DNA from: Arthrobacter sp. fls2-241-R2A-200
Lineage (GTDB): Bacteria; Actinomycetota; Actinomycetes; Actinomycetales; Micrococcaceae
Assembly (NCBI RefSeq): GCF_030209745.1
Contig: NZ_JARVRJ010000002.1
Span: 124,001-188,000, forward strand
DNA: 64,000 bases
Reading direction: 5' to 3'
Shown here in pieces: positions 1 to 8,818 of this stretch. The notes beneath the pieces were generated by a model. It saw nothing but the letters and a program-made list of their open reading frames with translations. It did no database searches and was not told where the DNA came from. The number at the start of each line of letters is the position of its first letter. Positions within the stretch are counted from its first letter, which is position 1. The translations under genes and the position numbers were made by a program.

Positions 1-331
1 CGCCCTTCGTGAAGGACCAGATCGTCAGTCCTGCGAAGATCGCCCCGTCAGCCAGGCGGTCGAGAGTGGAGTCAAGGAAGTTTCCCCAGCCCCCTGAACG
101 GCCCTCCAAACGGGCCATGATGCCATCGACCACATCGGAGAACGCAAAGAAGGCGATCACCACCGAACCCCACCACAGGTGTCCAAGCGGATAGAGCACC
201 AGCCCACCCACAACCACCCCGGCCGTGCCGACCATGGTGACGGCGTCCGGTGACACTCCGCTTCTAAGAAGCCATCGTGCCAGTGGGGTGAAAAGTGACG
301 TGAAAAAGCCGCGCGCGTGCTTATTCAGCAT
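1..331 (-). CDS. pgsA: Phosphatidylinositol phosphate synthase (CDP-alcohol phosphatidyltransferase), N-terminal part
   Basis: This is the first 110 residues of a membrane CDP-alcohol phosphatidyltransferase; the rest lies beyond the window edge. The family signature is complete: D66, D69, G70, A73, R74, G83, D87 and D91 stand in the D-x2-D-G-x2-A-R-x8-G-x3-D-x3-D spacing, the metal and CDP-diacylglycerol site. In Actinobacteria this gene, next to thrS and a HIT protein, makes phosphatidylinositol phosphate from CDP-diacylglycerol and inositol phosphate, the first step towards PI and PIMs; that assignment rests on the neighbourhood. The ATG overlaps the end of the HIT gene by 11 bp, so the two are probably translationally coupled. 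Hydrophobic segments begin near residues 30 and 52. Confidence 0.88.
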   Translation of the reverse strand, partial: MLNKHARGFFTSLFTPLARWLLRSGVSPDAVTMVGTAGVVVGGLVLYPLGHLWWGSVVIAFFAFSDVVDGIMARLEGRSGGWGNFLDSTLDRLADGAIFAGLTIWSFTKG

Positions 332-914
332 GCGACTCCCCTGGCCACGCCTCAGCGACCAGCTGGCGAACCTCGTCCAGCGTCTGCGTGATGGCCTTGG
401 TCTGGGCAATGATGGGGAAAAAGTTGCCGTCCCCACCCCACCGCGGAACCACATGTTGATGAAGATGGGCGGCGATGCCTGCGCCTCCCGTGACGCCTTG
501 ATTCATTCCCAGGTTGAAGCCGCTCGGATTAGAGACTTTGCGCAGCACCCGCATGGCCGTCTGGGTCAAGTCGGCGAACTCCGCCGTCTCTTCTTCTGTG
601 ATATCGGTGTAATCCGGTACGTGCCGGTACGGGCACACCAACAGGTGCCCTGGGTTATACGGGAACAGGTTGAGCACTACGTAGCACGTCTTGCCCCGGT
701 AAACGATGAGTGATTCTTCGTCCGAACGGGTTGGCCCTACACAGAACGGGCAGTCGTCCTTGTTCTTGAACTGGTCCTGCCCGCCCTTGATGTAGGCCAT
801 GCGGTGCGGAGTCCACAAACGCGCAAAAGCGTCCGGAACGCCAGCCAGGCTGAAGTCATCAGTTACCTCGGCGTCGTGCGGATACTCAATTGCGTCGCCT
901 GTGTACTCCTGCAC
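321..914 (-). CDS. HIT-family hydrolase/phosphorylase, AP4A phosphorylase-like
   Basis: A 197-residue histidine-triad protein. The triad H150-x-H152-x-H154 followed by hydrophobic residues is the nucleotide-phosphate active site, and a CPFC pair at 55-58 could bind zinc. Between thrS and pgsA it matches the position of Mycobacterium tuberculosis Rv2613c, which phosphorolyses diadenosine tetraphosphate, so AP4A breakdown is the best guess. The frame stays open upstream into thrS. I chose the GTG at 914 because it lies just after the thrS stop and gives the usual family length; the ribosome binding site is weak, so the start is uncertain. It forms an operon with thrS (19 bp gap) and pgsA (11 bp overlap). 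Confidence 0.82.
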   Translation of the reverse strand: MQEYTGDAIEYPHDAEVTDDFSLAGVPDAFARLWTPHRMAYIKGGQDQFKNKDDCPFCVGPTRSDEESLIVYRGKTCYVVLNLFPYNPGHLLVCPYRHVPDYTDITEEETAEFADLTQTAMRVLRKVSNPSGFNLGMNQGVTGGAGIAAHLHQHVVPRWGGDGNFFPIIAQTKAITQTLDEVRQLVAEAWPGESHAE

Positions 915-933
915 CGTCTCGTTGTCCGTTCCG

Positions 934-2943
934 TCAGTTCTCGCGGTTCTTGACAGCGTCCACGATCCTGCGAACGGCCTCGGACACGGGAACACCGTTA
1001 TCCTGGCTGCCATCACGGAAGCGGAAGGACACAGCACCGGCCTCGGCGTCCTCGCCACCGGCGATGAGCACGAACGGAATCTTGTCCTTGCTGGCAGTGC
1101 GGATCTTCTTGGGGAACCTGTCCGAGGAAATATCCACCTCGGCCCGGATGCCGGCCGCTTTCAGCTGCCCGACGACGTCGAACATGTAATCGTTGAAGGC
1201 CTCCGCAACCGGAATCCCCACTACCTGTACCGGGGCAAGCCACGCCGGGAAGGCGCCGGCGTAGTGCTCGGTGAGGACCCCCATGAAGCGTTCCACGGAA
1301 CCAAACAGGGCACGGTGGATCATGACCGGGCGCTGACGGGTGCCGTCCGCAGCCTGGTATTCCAGTTCAAAGCGCTCCGGAAGGTTGAAGTCGAGCTGGA
1401 TCGTGGACATCTGCCATGTCCGGCCCAAGGCGTCCTTTGCCTGGACCGAGATCTTCGGGCCGTAGAACGCAGCTCCACCCGGATCCGGCACCAGCTCCAA
1501 GCCGGATGCTGTGGCAACCTCCGACAACGTGCGGGTGGCTTCCTCCCATGCGGCGTCGTCGCCCACGAACTTCTCTTCGTTCTTGGTGGAAAGCTCCAAG
1601 TAGAAGTCGTCCAGGCCGTAGTCCTTGAGCAGCCCGAGGACGAAGTTGAGCGTGGTGGTGAGTTCGTCCTTCATCTGTTCGCGGGTGCAGTAGATGTGGG
1701 CGTCGTCCTGGGTCATGCCCCGGACACGGGTCAGGCCGTGCACCACGCCGGACTTCTCGTAGCGGTAGACAGAACCGAACTCGAAGAGGCGCAGGGGAAG
1801 CTCGCGGTATGACCTGCCACGCGAGCGGAAGATCAGGTTGTGCATGGGGCAGTTCATCGGCTTCAGGTAGTAGTCCTGGGCCGGCTTGCGAACGGTGCCG
1901 TCCTCGTTGAGTTCGGCGTCCACCTGCATCGGCGGGAACATCCCGTCCTTGTACCAGTCCAGGTGGCCCGAAACTTCGTAGAGGTGGCCTTTAGTGATGT
2001 GTGGGGTGTAGACGAACTCGTATCCGGCGTCCACGTGGCGTTGGCGGGAGTAGTCCTCCATGGCCTTGCGGATGATGCCGCCCTTGGGGTGGAATACCGG
2101 AAGTCCCGAACCCAGCTCATCGGGGAACGAGAACAGATCCAATTCCACGCCGAGCTTGCGGTGGTCACGGCGCTCTGCTTCGGCGATGCGCTCCTGGTAG
2201 GCCTTCAGCGCTTCCTTGGTAGGCCAGGCGGTGCCGTAAATGCGCTGCAACTGCTGGTTGTTCTGGTTGCCGAGCCAATACGCGGCGGAGGAACGCGTCA
2301 GTGCGAACGCATTGGAAATAATTTTGGTGTTCGGCAGGTGCGGGCCGCGGCACAAATCGCACCAAACGCTCTCGCCACTCTTTCGGTCCACGTTGTCGTA
2401 GATGGTGATGTCTCCGGCGCCAACCTCGACATTGACCCCTTCAGCAGCGTCTGCGGCGTCGTTTTTCTTGCCGAGCAGTTCGAGCTTGTAGGGCTCGTTG
2501 GCCATGGCCTCGCGCGCTTCTTCTTCGGTCACCACGCGGCGGACGAACTTCTGGTTCTGGTTGATGATCTTCTGCATCATCTTTTCCAGTTGCCGGAGCT
2601 CCTCGGGTGTGAAGGGCTCAGCGACGTCGAAGTCGAAGTAGAAGCCATCCGTGATGTAGGGGCCGATCCCCAGCTTGGCCTCGGGCCGCAACTGCTGGAC
2701 CGCTTGTGCCATGACGTGGGCCGTGGAGTGGCGGAGGACGTTGAGTCCGTCCGGAGAATCGATGGTGACGCCTTCGACGTCGGCCTCGGCGGGAAGGACC
2801 TGGTCAAGGTCTTTCAAGACGCCGTTGACGCGGGCTACAACGACGTCGCGGCGTTCGAAGAAGAGTTCCGCGCCGGTAGTCCCTTCCGTCACCTTTGTCT
2901 CTTCGCCATCGACGATGAGGGTGATCTGTTGGGCATCTGACAC
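934..2943 (-). CDS. thrS: Threonyl-tRNA synthetase
   Basis: A full-length 669-residue class II aminoacyl-tRNA synthetase that charges tRNA-Thr in the cytoplasm. Domains in order: N-terminal TGS domain (about 1-65), the editing domain with H72-x3-H76 of its HSTAH motif, the class II catalytic core with a Cys in KPMNCPMHN as zinc ligand and a motif-2 arginine in the [11 protein letters not shown] stretch, and a C-terminal anticodon-binding domain. The start is GTG with AGGAGA six bases upstream. The 118 bp leader to dnaE2 shows no T-box signature, unlike ileS in this window. Confidence 0.97.
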   Translation of the reverse strand: MSDAQQITLIVDGEETKVTEGTTGAELFFERRDVVVARVNGVLKDLDQVLPAEADVEGVTIDSPDGLNVLRHSTAHVMAQAVQQLRPEAKLGIGPYITDGFYFDFDVAEPFTPEELRQLEKMMQKIINQNQKFVRRVVTEEEAREAMANEPYKLELLGKKNDAADAAEGVNVEVGAGDITIYDNVDRKSGESVWCDLCRGPHLPNTKIISNAFALTRSSAAYWLGNQNNQQLQRIYGTAWPTKEALKAYQERIAEAERRDHRKLGVELDLFSFPDELGSGLPVFHPKGGIIRKAMEDYSRQRHVDAGYEFVYTPHITKGHLYEVSGHLDWYKDGMFPPMQVDAELNEDGTVRKPAQDYYLKPMNCPMHNLIFRSRGRSYRELPLRLFEFGSVYRYEKSGVVHGLTRVRGMTQDDAHIYCTREQMKDELTTTLNFVLGLLKDYGLDDFYLELSTKNEEKFVGDDAAWEEATRTLSEVATASGLELVPDPGGAAFYGPKISVQAKDALGRTWQMSTIQLDFNLPERFELEYQAADGTRQRPVMIHRALFGSVERFMGVLTEHYAGAFPAWLAPVQVVGIPVAEAFNDYMFDVVGQLKAAGIRAEVDISSDRFPKKIRTASKDKIPFVLIAGGEDAEAGAVSFRFRDGSQDNGVPVSEAVRRIVDAVKNREN

Positions 2944-3061
2944 GGGTGTCTCCTATTCATGGTTGAGGCTTCATAGCTTGTGGCGTACGGGGACCACAGC
3001 CAGCCACCGTCAATCGTATCCGCTTCCGTCGAGGCGGCAAAAGCAGGGCGGTCCCGGCGTT

Positions 3062-6000
3062 TCAGCTTCCCAATCCGGTGATGGCCAGGTTCCTGGAGAT
3101 GCCCAGCAGCGGTCCGTCGTGAGTGAATTCATCATCCAAGCCGGCCCCGCTGGGCAGGAGCTCTCCATAGGGCAATGTTTCCGGGGAACTGAGATCCCAC
3201 GCTTTGCTGGCACTTATGCTGATTCCCCTGGGGCCGGTCCGGCGGGTGGTTCCGCGGATCAAAAGCAACCTGGTACCGAACAGCAGGGGGCCGGATTCTT
3301 CCTGCGCCTCGTGGAAGAAGACAGAATCGACGCAACCGGTGCCATCGTCAATGCTGATGAAGACTACGCGCCTGCCCCCTCTCATCGGCGGTGTTTGGGT
3401 AGCGACCCGGACTCCGGCAACCAAAACCTCACTCCCGTTTCGCAAGCCAAGGAGCTTGTCAGCAGTAGTGACCCCGAGCTTGTCCAGCAATGGTTTGTAG
3501 CTGCCCATAAGGTGCTCGCTGACATCGACAGCCATTAGATCGAGCTCCGCCCGGACGTTTTCCACCAAGGTGGGCGCAGGTAGTTCCGGGACCAGGTTTT
3601 TCAACTCCACATCGCCAAGTGGAAAGGCCAGTTGTCCGTCGATAACATCCCTGGGTTTCCTGGAGGGAGCACTCTGAAGGGACTGCAGGTGCTGGACCAG
3701 ATCGGCCCGGTTCGCCACTCCCCCGGAGTCTTTATGCAACGCATCAAAGGCCCCAAGCTGGGCCAGCCTCTTAATATTTGGCTTGCTGACCCGCGCCCTA
3801 GCCCGGAGATCTGCCAGGGAATCGTAGGGCTGCCCCGCCGCGATCCTTCGCAGTTCAGCTCCTGAGAGTCCATAGATACCGTTCAGGCTCAACCGGATTC
3901 CCAACTTGCCGGCGTCCTTGCCCTCCTGGATTTTTTCCACCCGGTATTCAGCCTGGCTGCGGTTAATGTCCAAGGGCAGGATGGGGATCCCCAGTCGCCG
4001 CGCTTCGGCGACCAGGAGGCGCTTGGGGTACATGCCGGGATCGTGTTCCCACAAGCCGGCCAGAAACGCTTCGGGATGATGGGCTTTGAGCCATGCCGAT
4101 TGATAGGTGGGCACCGCGAAGGCGGCACCGTGGGCTTTGCAAAAACCGAAGCTGCCGAAGGCCTTCAACGTTGCCCACACTTTGTCAACCACCTCTGGAG
4201 GATATTTCTTGATCGCGTCGCGTCGGAACTTCTTCTCGACCTCAGGCTCAAGGATTTCATCGCCCAGGGCTCGTCGGAACTCATCTGCCGTGTCCAGTCC
4301 GCACCCTGTCATGATGTGGAAGGTCCTGAGGATCTGTTCGTGGAAGACAGTTACTCCGTGGGTTTCCTGCAGTGCAGGCTTGAGGTCCGGGTGTGGATAG
4401 ATTTCAGGAGCAAATCCGTGCCTTTGCTCCAAGAAGGGCCGCACCATGTCCGATTTCATGGGTCCGGGCCGGAACAAGGAGATATCGATGATGAGGTCAT
4501 TGAACTCGCGGGGGGCCATTTTCCCGATGAGCTCCCGCTGCCCTGGAGATTCAATCTGGAAACAGCCCAGCGTGTGGGTACTGCGGATCAGCTCATAAGT
4601 AGGTTCGTCGTCGAACGGCACCGCATTGAGCTCGATCCTGCCATCGGGGGCGATATAGTCCGGACCTGAGCCATCAGGGCCCACCGGATGTTTTCCGGCT
4701 TCCACAACTTCGGCTTTGGAAGGGTGCAAGCGAATGACTTCCCGGACGGCATAGGCCATGGCGCTTTGCATCCGTACGCCCAGGACGTCGAGCTTGAGCA
4801 TGCCCATGGGATCCATGTCATGTTTGTCGAACTGGCTCATGGGCAGCCCCAACCCGCTTGGTTGCACAGGCGTCCGATCCAACAGCGTGGCGTCTCCCAA
4901 AATCACCCCGCACGGGTGCATGGAAATGTGCCTGGGCAACCGGTCCAGCCTCTCGGTGAGGTCCACCAGAAGGTCCAGCTGCTGGTTTTCTTCATGGCCA
5001 CTGCGTTCCACCCTGCCGGCAAAATCCCTCAGTTCCGGCTTCTCCACCAGTGCTTCACGGAAATGACGGGCCGAAAACCTCCACAGCTGTTTGGCAATTT
5101 CTCCGATTTCGCCTTCATCCATCCCCAATGCCATTCCCGCATCCCGCACGGCGCCCCGGGCCCTGTAGCCGTTTTGCATGCTCATCAGGGTGACGCGCTC
5201 CCGCCCGAAACGTTCAAAGATCTTGTGGTAAACGTTGTGCCGTTCGGCACTTTCAACGTCGAGGTCGATATCCGGAAGTGTTGATCGTCGGCTTGACAGG
5301 AATCGTTCAAAAATGAGGTCATGCCGGATTGGGTCTACTTGGCTGATATCGATCAGGTAGTTCACCAGGCTCGATGCCCCTGAACCGCGTGCTGCCACCC
5401 TGACATCCATGGCGATGATCATCCGCGAGACTTCAGCCACGGTGAGGAAGTACGGGGCGAATCCGAGTTTTCCAATGATCCCCAGCTCATGGTCCAACCG
5501 CGAGCGCAGCTGTTCTCTTGCCGGGCCTTTGATGCCTGGGAATCTGCGGGTGATTCCCGCTTCGCATCGCTGGGAGAGTTCCATCATCGGATCGCAGTCG
5601 ATGCCGATGATGGATGACTCGGGAACCACGGGCTTCTTCCATCCCATGTCTCCTACGGGGTCCATGCGGCATTTGTCGGCGAGCGCTTCTGTGTTGGCGA
5701 GTAATTTGTGGAGCCCGGCTTGTCCTTGTCCGGCTGCATGCATGATTTCTTTGCCGAGTTGGAGCATTTGTTGCCCGTTTTTGAGCCATCCCTGTCCGGT
5801 GGGTTGAAGCAGTGGCTCGGAGGTGAGTTCGGGGAGTGATTTCAGTGTCCGTGCGGAGTCGAGGACATCTGCGGTGGGGGCGCCGTCCTGGGCGCAGTAG
5901 CGGACCGCGTTGGTGAGGACGGCGGGGACGTTGTATTCGAGGGCGAGCTTGAGCATGCGGACGGCGTGGGCTGTGCTGAGGGGTATTCCGGGGGCGCTGA

Positions 6001-6562
6001 GGTGGGAGACGACTTCGGCGACGACGGTACCTGGCGGCATGGCGTCGATCCATTGTTTGAAGAGGGTGCGGGGCCTGAGGTATTTACGTCCCCCCATGGC
6101 CCGTCCGGCGTCCGAGTCAGGCCCGATCAGGACTGTGAGGACCGGTTTGAGGGTTTTCGGGTCCAAGATCCTTGAAGCGAGTTCGGCACGGGTCACTGCT
6201 GCGGGGATGGCGCCTCCGGCTTTTCCGGAGGTGCGGGCGTGTGCGTCGGAGACGAGGCGGCAGAGGGCGCGGTAGCCTGCGCCGTTGTTGTTCCCGTGGG
6301 CGAGTACGACGACGCGGCCCGCGACTTGGGTGCGGTGGTCGCCGTCGTCGTCGAAGACCGCGAGGTCGACCCCAACGATGGGGTCGATGCCGGCGCTCAT
6401 GCAGGCTTTGAGGTGTTTGACGGTGCCGTAGAGGCCGTCGCGGTCTGTGCAGGCGAGCGCTGTTGCGCCGTCTGCGGCTGCGGTTTGGGCCAGTTCATCG
6501 GGCCAGGAGACGCCGTAGTGTGCGCTGAATGCCGTGGAGACGTGCAAGTGGGTGAAGCTCAA
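3062..6562 (-). CDS. dnaE2: Error-prone DNA polymerase III alpha subunit DnaE2 (ImuC)
   Basis: A 1166-residue C-family polymerase. It has an N-terminal PHP domain starting with H5-L-H7, the catalytic palm with D431 and D433 in PDIDLD and a third acidic residue in LKLDVLG near 590, then helix-hairpin-helix and OB regions. The length and the sequence resemble DnaE2 rather than the replicative DnaE1. DnaE2 does mutagenic lesion bypass in the SOS response, normally with ImuA' and ImuB. The start is TTG, three bases after the in-frame TGA of the DUF6504 gene, with no clear Shine-Dalgarno of its own, which suggests translational coupling. The unit is controlled by the LexA box at 6968-6983. No imuA' or imuB lies beside it. 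Confidence 0.95.
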   Translation of the reverse strand: MSFTHLHVSTAFSAHYGVSWPDELAQTAAADGATALACTDRDGLYGTVKHLKACMSAGIDPIVGVDLAVFDDDGDHRTQVAGRVVVLAHGNNNGAGYRALCRLVSDAHARTSGKAGGAIPAAVTRAELASRILDPKTLKPVLTVLIGPDSDAGRAMGGRKYLRPRTLFKQWIDAMPPGTVVAEVVSHLSAPGIPLSTAHAVRMLKLALEYNVPAVLTNAVRYCAQDGAPTADVLDSARTLKSLPELTSEPLLQPTGQGWLKNGQQMLQLGKEIMHAAGQGQAGLHKLLANTEALADKCRMDPVGDMGWKKPVVPESSIIGIDCDPMMELSQRCEAGITRRFPGIKGPAREQLRSRLDHELGIIGKLGFAPYFLTVAEVSRMIIAMDVRVAARGSGASSLVNYLIDISQVDPIRHDLIFERFLSSRRSTLPDIDLDVESAERHNVYHKIFERFGRERVTLMSMQNGYRARGAVRDAGMALGMDEGEIGEIAKQLWRFSARHFREALVEKPELRDFAGRVERSGHEENQQLDLLVDLTERLDRLPRHISMHPCGVILGDATLLDRTPVQPSGLGLPMSQFDKHDMDPMGMLKLDVLGVRMQSAMAYAVREVIRLHPSKAEVVEAGKHPVGPDGSGPDYIAPDGRIELNAVPFDDEPTYELIRSTHTLGCFQIESPGQRELIGKMAPREFNDLIIDISLFRPGPMKSDMVRPFLEQRHGFAPEIYPHPDLKPALQETHGVTVFHEQILRTFHIMTGCGLDTADEFRRALGDEILEPEVEKKFRRDAIKKYPPEVVDKVWATLKAFGSFGFCKAHGAAFAVPTYQSAWLKAHHPEAFLAGLWEHDPGMYPKRLLVAEARRLGIPILPLDINRSQAEYRVEKIQEGKDAGKLGIRLSLNGIYGLSGAELRRIAAGQPYDSLADLRARARVSKPNIKRLAQLGAFDALHKDSGGVANRADLVQHLQSLQSAPSRKPRDVIDGQLAFPLGDVELKNLVPELPAPTLVENVRAELDLMAVDVSEHLMGSYKPLLDKLGVTTADKLLGLRNGSEVLVAGVRVATQTPPMRGGRRVVFISIDDGTGCVDSVFFHEAQEESGPLLFGTRLLLIRGTTRRTGPRGISISASKAWDLSSPETLPYGELLPSGAGLDDEFTHDGPLLGISRNLAITGLGS

Positions 6563-6565
6563 GGG

Positions 6566-6931
6566 TCACGCTGCTTCATCGGGTTCGACGGCCTTGGCTG
6601 GTGCGGCGTCGTGGATGCGCAGGAGTCTCCACCGGTTGCTTGTGTGGCCGCCAATGTGGCTGCCAACGTAGCGGACAAGGTCGAGGGTGATGGTGCGGGT
6701 GGAGTCGGTGGCATCATGGGCGGGTTGGAGTTGCACCCGCCAGATCTCGTGGTCCACCAGGCCGGCTCCGCTGCCGAGGGGCGCCCGGTTTTCTTCGGCC
6801 CACCATTGGCGCCGTTCGAACCATCGGACGGGTTCGCTGCAGACTGTGTACCGGGTCCCTTTCCATTGGACCGCCTGCGGCTGGCCGGTGTCGGTGCAGG
6901 TGACGTCCACGGACTCGCTGAACAGCCCCAT
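6566..6931 (-). CDS. DUF6504 family protein, first gene of the dnaE2 unit
   Basis: A 121-residue protein rich in Trp and Arg (Trp at the WKG, WFERRQWW and WRLLR stretches) with no known catalytic motif. Proteins of this family occur beside dnaE2 or Y-family polymerase genes in Actinobacteria, so a role in SOS mutagenesis is likely but unproved. I chose the ATG at 6931 because AAGGAG sits seven bases before it; the GTG two codons earlier would be only one base from that site. The LexA box lies 37-52 bp upstream, and the stop codon precedes the dnaE2 start by three bases. Confidence 0.8.
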   Translation of the reverse strand: MGLFSESVDVTCTDTGQPQAVQWKGTRYTVCSEPVRWFERRQWWAEENRAPLGSGAGLVDHEIWRVQLQPAHDATDSTRTITLDLVRYVGSHIGGHTSNRWRLLRIHDAAPAKAVEPDEAA

Positions 6932-6967
6932 CTCCACGCTCCTTGCCTGCCCATTCGAATTGTCTAT

Positions 6968-6983
6968 TCGAAAGTATGTTCGA
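6968..6983. promoter_or_regulatory. LexA (SOS) box of the DUF6504-dnaE2 unit
   Basis: TCGAAAGTATGTTCGA matches the actinobacterial LexA consensus TCGAAC-N4-GTTCGA with one mismatch. A TTGAAG hexamer that could serve as -35 lies just upstream on the minus strand. A second imperfect pair, TCGAAT-N5-ATTCGA at 6955-6971, overlaps it on the gene side but has five instead of four bases between the arms. The divergent gene at 7072 shares this gap and may be regulated too. Confidence 0.82.
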
Positions 6984-7071
6984 ATACTTCAAGTTTACGA
7001 CGCCCAGGCGACAAAACCTACTTCGAAGTTCAGGGGTGGACGGCGGGAAGCCCACAGAGCAGGATTGGGGC

Positions 7072-7461
7072 ATGAGCACCCACGACGCACTCCTGAAGCA
7101 GGTCAGCATCACCGCAACTGCCGGCAACCTCGTGGCCCGGTTCGAAATCGACGGCACCATACCGGGCTCCGGCGCTTACGTTGTAGGCCTTGTCGCGGCC
7201 AGCCCCGACTATTCCTCCCAGCGCAGGCTCGGCATTGAATTCATGAACGGCGAAGCAGTGTCGTTCTTCTCGTTCAATCACTCCCTCAGCGCGGAGGAGA
7301 ACTACGACATCAAGGGCGTGGAGCACTCCGGCAACGTCATCACCGGCAATTTCCCTGCCTCCGCCATCCACGGGCTCAGCAAAGGCCACATCATGACAGC
7401 CTTCAGCGAAGCCGACGGCAGGGAGTTCCAGTCAGGCGTACCAGTCGCTGAGGCACTCTGA
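7072..7461 (+). CDS. Hypothetical protein divergent from the dnaE2 unit
   Basis: A 129-residue soluble protein without signal peptide or membrane segment. I do not recognise the family. The sequence alternates short hydrophobic and polar stretches, as expected for beta sheet, and reads like a single compact domain. The ATG at 7072 follows AGGA at about ten bases. It is transcribed away from the LexA-controlled dnaE2 unit, its start is 88 bp beyond the LexA box, and it converges on the SRAP gene; this places it between two DNA-damage genes, which is context only and not evidence of function. Confidence 0.7.
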   Translation: MSTHDALLKQVSITATAGNLVARFEIDGTIPGSGAYVVGLVAASPDYSSQRRLGIEFMNGEAVSFFSFNHSLSAEENYDIKGVEHSGNVITGNFPASAIHGLSKGHIMTAFSEADGREFQSGVPVAEAL

Positions 7462-7489
7462 GGCGTCGCGGGTAAACCCGAAGAACGGG

Positions 7490-8269
7490 TTAGAACAGGC
7501 CCTGGACGGGTTCGATAAGTTCCGGGGAATTGTTCCTGACATTCCCGACGGCGGTGCCCACCGGGTCCAGCGTCCAGTCGGCGGCGGCGTCGTGCGCCCT
7601 CGAACGGACCATCTCCACAAGACCCGCGGCATCCTTCTCCCGCGGATCGAGCCACGCTTGCATGGTTTCCCTGCTCATGGGCAGCGGCACGCGGTCATGG
7701 AGGGTTGTCAGTTCATCGAACACCGAGGCGCTGCGCCTGGTCTGGGCGGATTCAGCGGTTGGAGTGTCGGCTGTGAGGATGGACATGGACAGCAGCCACC
7801 GGCCGGGGTCGTCCTCAGCGGCCGATGGGTCTTTCCACCACTCATACAACCCGGCGAACGCCAACGCCGCACCGTTCCCAGGGTGCACATAGTACGGTTG
7901 CTTGCTCTTGCCTTCACCCTTCTTCCACTCGTAATACCCGTCCGCCGGGACGGCGCAACGCCGGGCAGTAGCAGCTTTCCGGAACGAGGGCTTTTCAAGG
8001 ACAGTTTCGCTGCGTGCATTAATGAGCCGGGCACCGCCTTTGGCATCCTTGGCCCAGGATGGCACCAGTCCCCATTTGGCAACATGCAACTGCCGCTTCG
8101 GCCCGTCGTCGAGAAGCCGTTCCAGCACGATAGGAACGGCATCGGTCGGCGCCACGTTCCAGGACTTTTCGAGGGCGATCTCCTTGCGGGCATTCTCGCT
8201 GTCCAGTTCAGCATCAAAATCGGCGAGCAAATCCCCCACCGCACGAGCCATCACATATCGTCCACACAT
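7490..8269 (-). CDS. SOS response-associated peptidase (SRAP/YedK/HMCES family)
   Basis: A 259-residue SRAP protein. It begins MCGRY, so that removal of Met exposes the catalytic Cys2, which in this family forms a thiazolidine crosslink to abasic sites in single-stranded DNA. The other conserved parts are present: INARSE (asparagine and arginine DNA contacts), the Glu in YYEWK and the His in TLHDRVPL. The open frame extends 11 codons further upstream, but Cys2 fixes the start at 8269. It lies near dnaE2, in keeping with a role in damage tolerance, though no LexA box is evident directly before it. Confidence 0.93.
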   Translation of the reverse strand: MCGRYVMARAVGDLLADFDAELDSENARKEIALEKSWNVAPTDAVPIVLERLLDDGPKRQLHVAKWGLVPSWAKDAKGGARLINARSETVLEKPSFRKAATARRCAVPADGYYEWKKGEGKSKQPYYVHPGNGAALAFAGLYEWWKDPSAAEDDPGRWLLSMSILTADTPTAESAQTRRSASVFDELTTLHDRVPLPMSRETMQAWLDPREKDAAGLVEMVRSRAHDAAADWTLDPVGTAVGNVRNNSPELIEPVQGLF

Positions 8270-8415
8270 GCCAACAGTCTGCCCTTTACCCGGGCAGGGC
8301 ACCAGCAGGTCACCGAGGCGGGGAATTTTTCAGTGCCGGGATACCGTTGGTAGGAACGGACCCATCAAGGGCTACAGCTACCTGCAGCCGCAAGAATACC
8401 TACAGAGGAGAGCCC

Positions 8416-8676
8416 ATGGACTTCACTCCCGAATCCGGCACCATCACAATGTTCTCGACCACATGGTGCGGATACTGCAACCGCCTGAAGAAGCAGCTGG
8501 ACGCCAAGGGCATCGGTTACACCGAAGTCAATATCGAAGAAGTCGAAGGCACTGCCGAGCTCGTCGAGCAGCTCAACGGGGGCAACCGCACTGTCCCCAC
8601 CGTGCTCTTCCCCGACGGAACGGCCGCCACCAACCCGTCCGCTTCCGACGTCGAGAGCCGGCTGGCCGTCGTATAG
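8416..8676 (+). CDS. Mycoredoxin-like glutaredoxin
   Basis: An 86-residue thioredoxin-fold protein with a CGYC active site after TTW, and the TVPTV cis-proline region of glutaredoxins. In mycothiol-producing Actinobacteria such proteins (Mrx1) reduce protein-mycothiol mixed disulfides. The ATG is preceded by GAGGAGA. The mycothiol-dependent formaldehyde dehydrogenase follows 142 bp downstream, fitting a thiol-stress neighbourhood, but the hairpin at 8769-8786 and the gap suggest separate transcription. Confidence 0.88.
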   Translation: MDFTPESGTITMFSTTWCGYCNRLKKQLDAKGIGYTEVNIEEVEGTAELVEQLNGGNRTVPTVLFPDGTAATNPSASDVESRLAVV

Positions 8677-8768
8677 CTGTAGAGGCGCCCGCGCCCCGGG
8701 CCCGCACGGAAACATTCCACATACTGTCTGCCACGTGTGATAGACAGAACGGGAAATCCGTAGCGGGC

Positions 8769-8786
8769 CCTGCTGCTTTAAGCAGG
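8769..8786. terminator. Short hairpin between mycoredoxin and mscR
   Basis: CCTGCT and AGCAGG pair around a six-base loop. There is no T-run, so it is at best a weak terminator for the mycoredoxin gene or a structure in the mscR leader. Confidence 0.35.
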
Positions 8787-8818
8787 CCTGCTCTCCGCAC
8801 GGCCGAAGGGAACATTTC

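Noticed and set aside
1840..2940. Long plus-strand open frame (366 codons) across thrS
   Set aside because: It lies antisense to a clear, complete threonyl-tRNA synthetase and has the composition of a shadow frame in high-GC DNA.
6172..6411. Arg-rich 79-codon frame
   Set aside because: Low-complexity shadow of the dnaE2 PHP region.
6955..6971. Second LexA box
   Set aside because: The arms are right but the spacer has five bases rather than four and it overlaps the better site.
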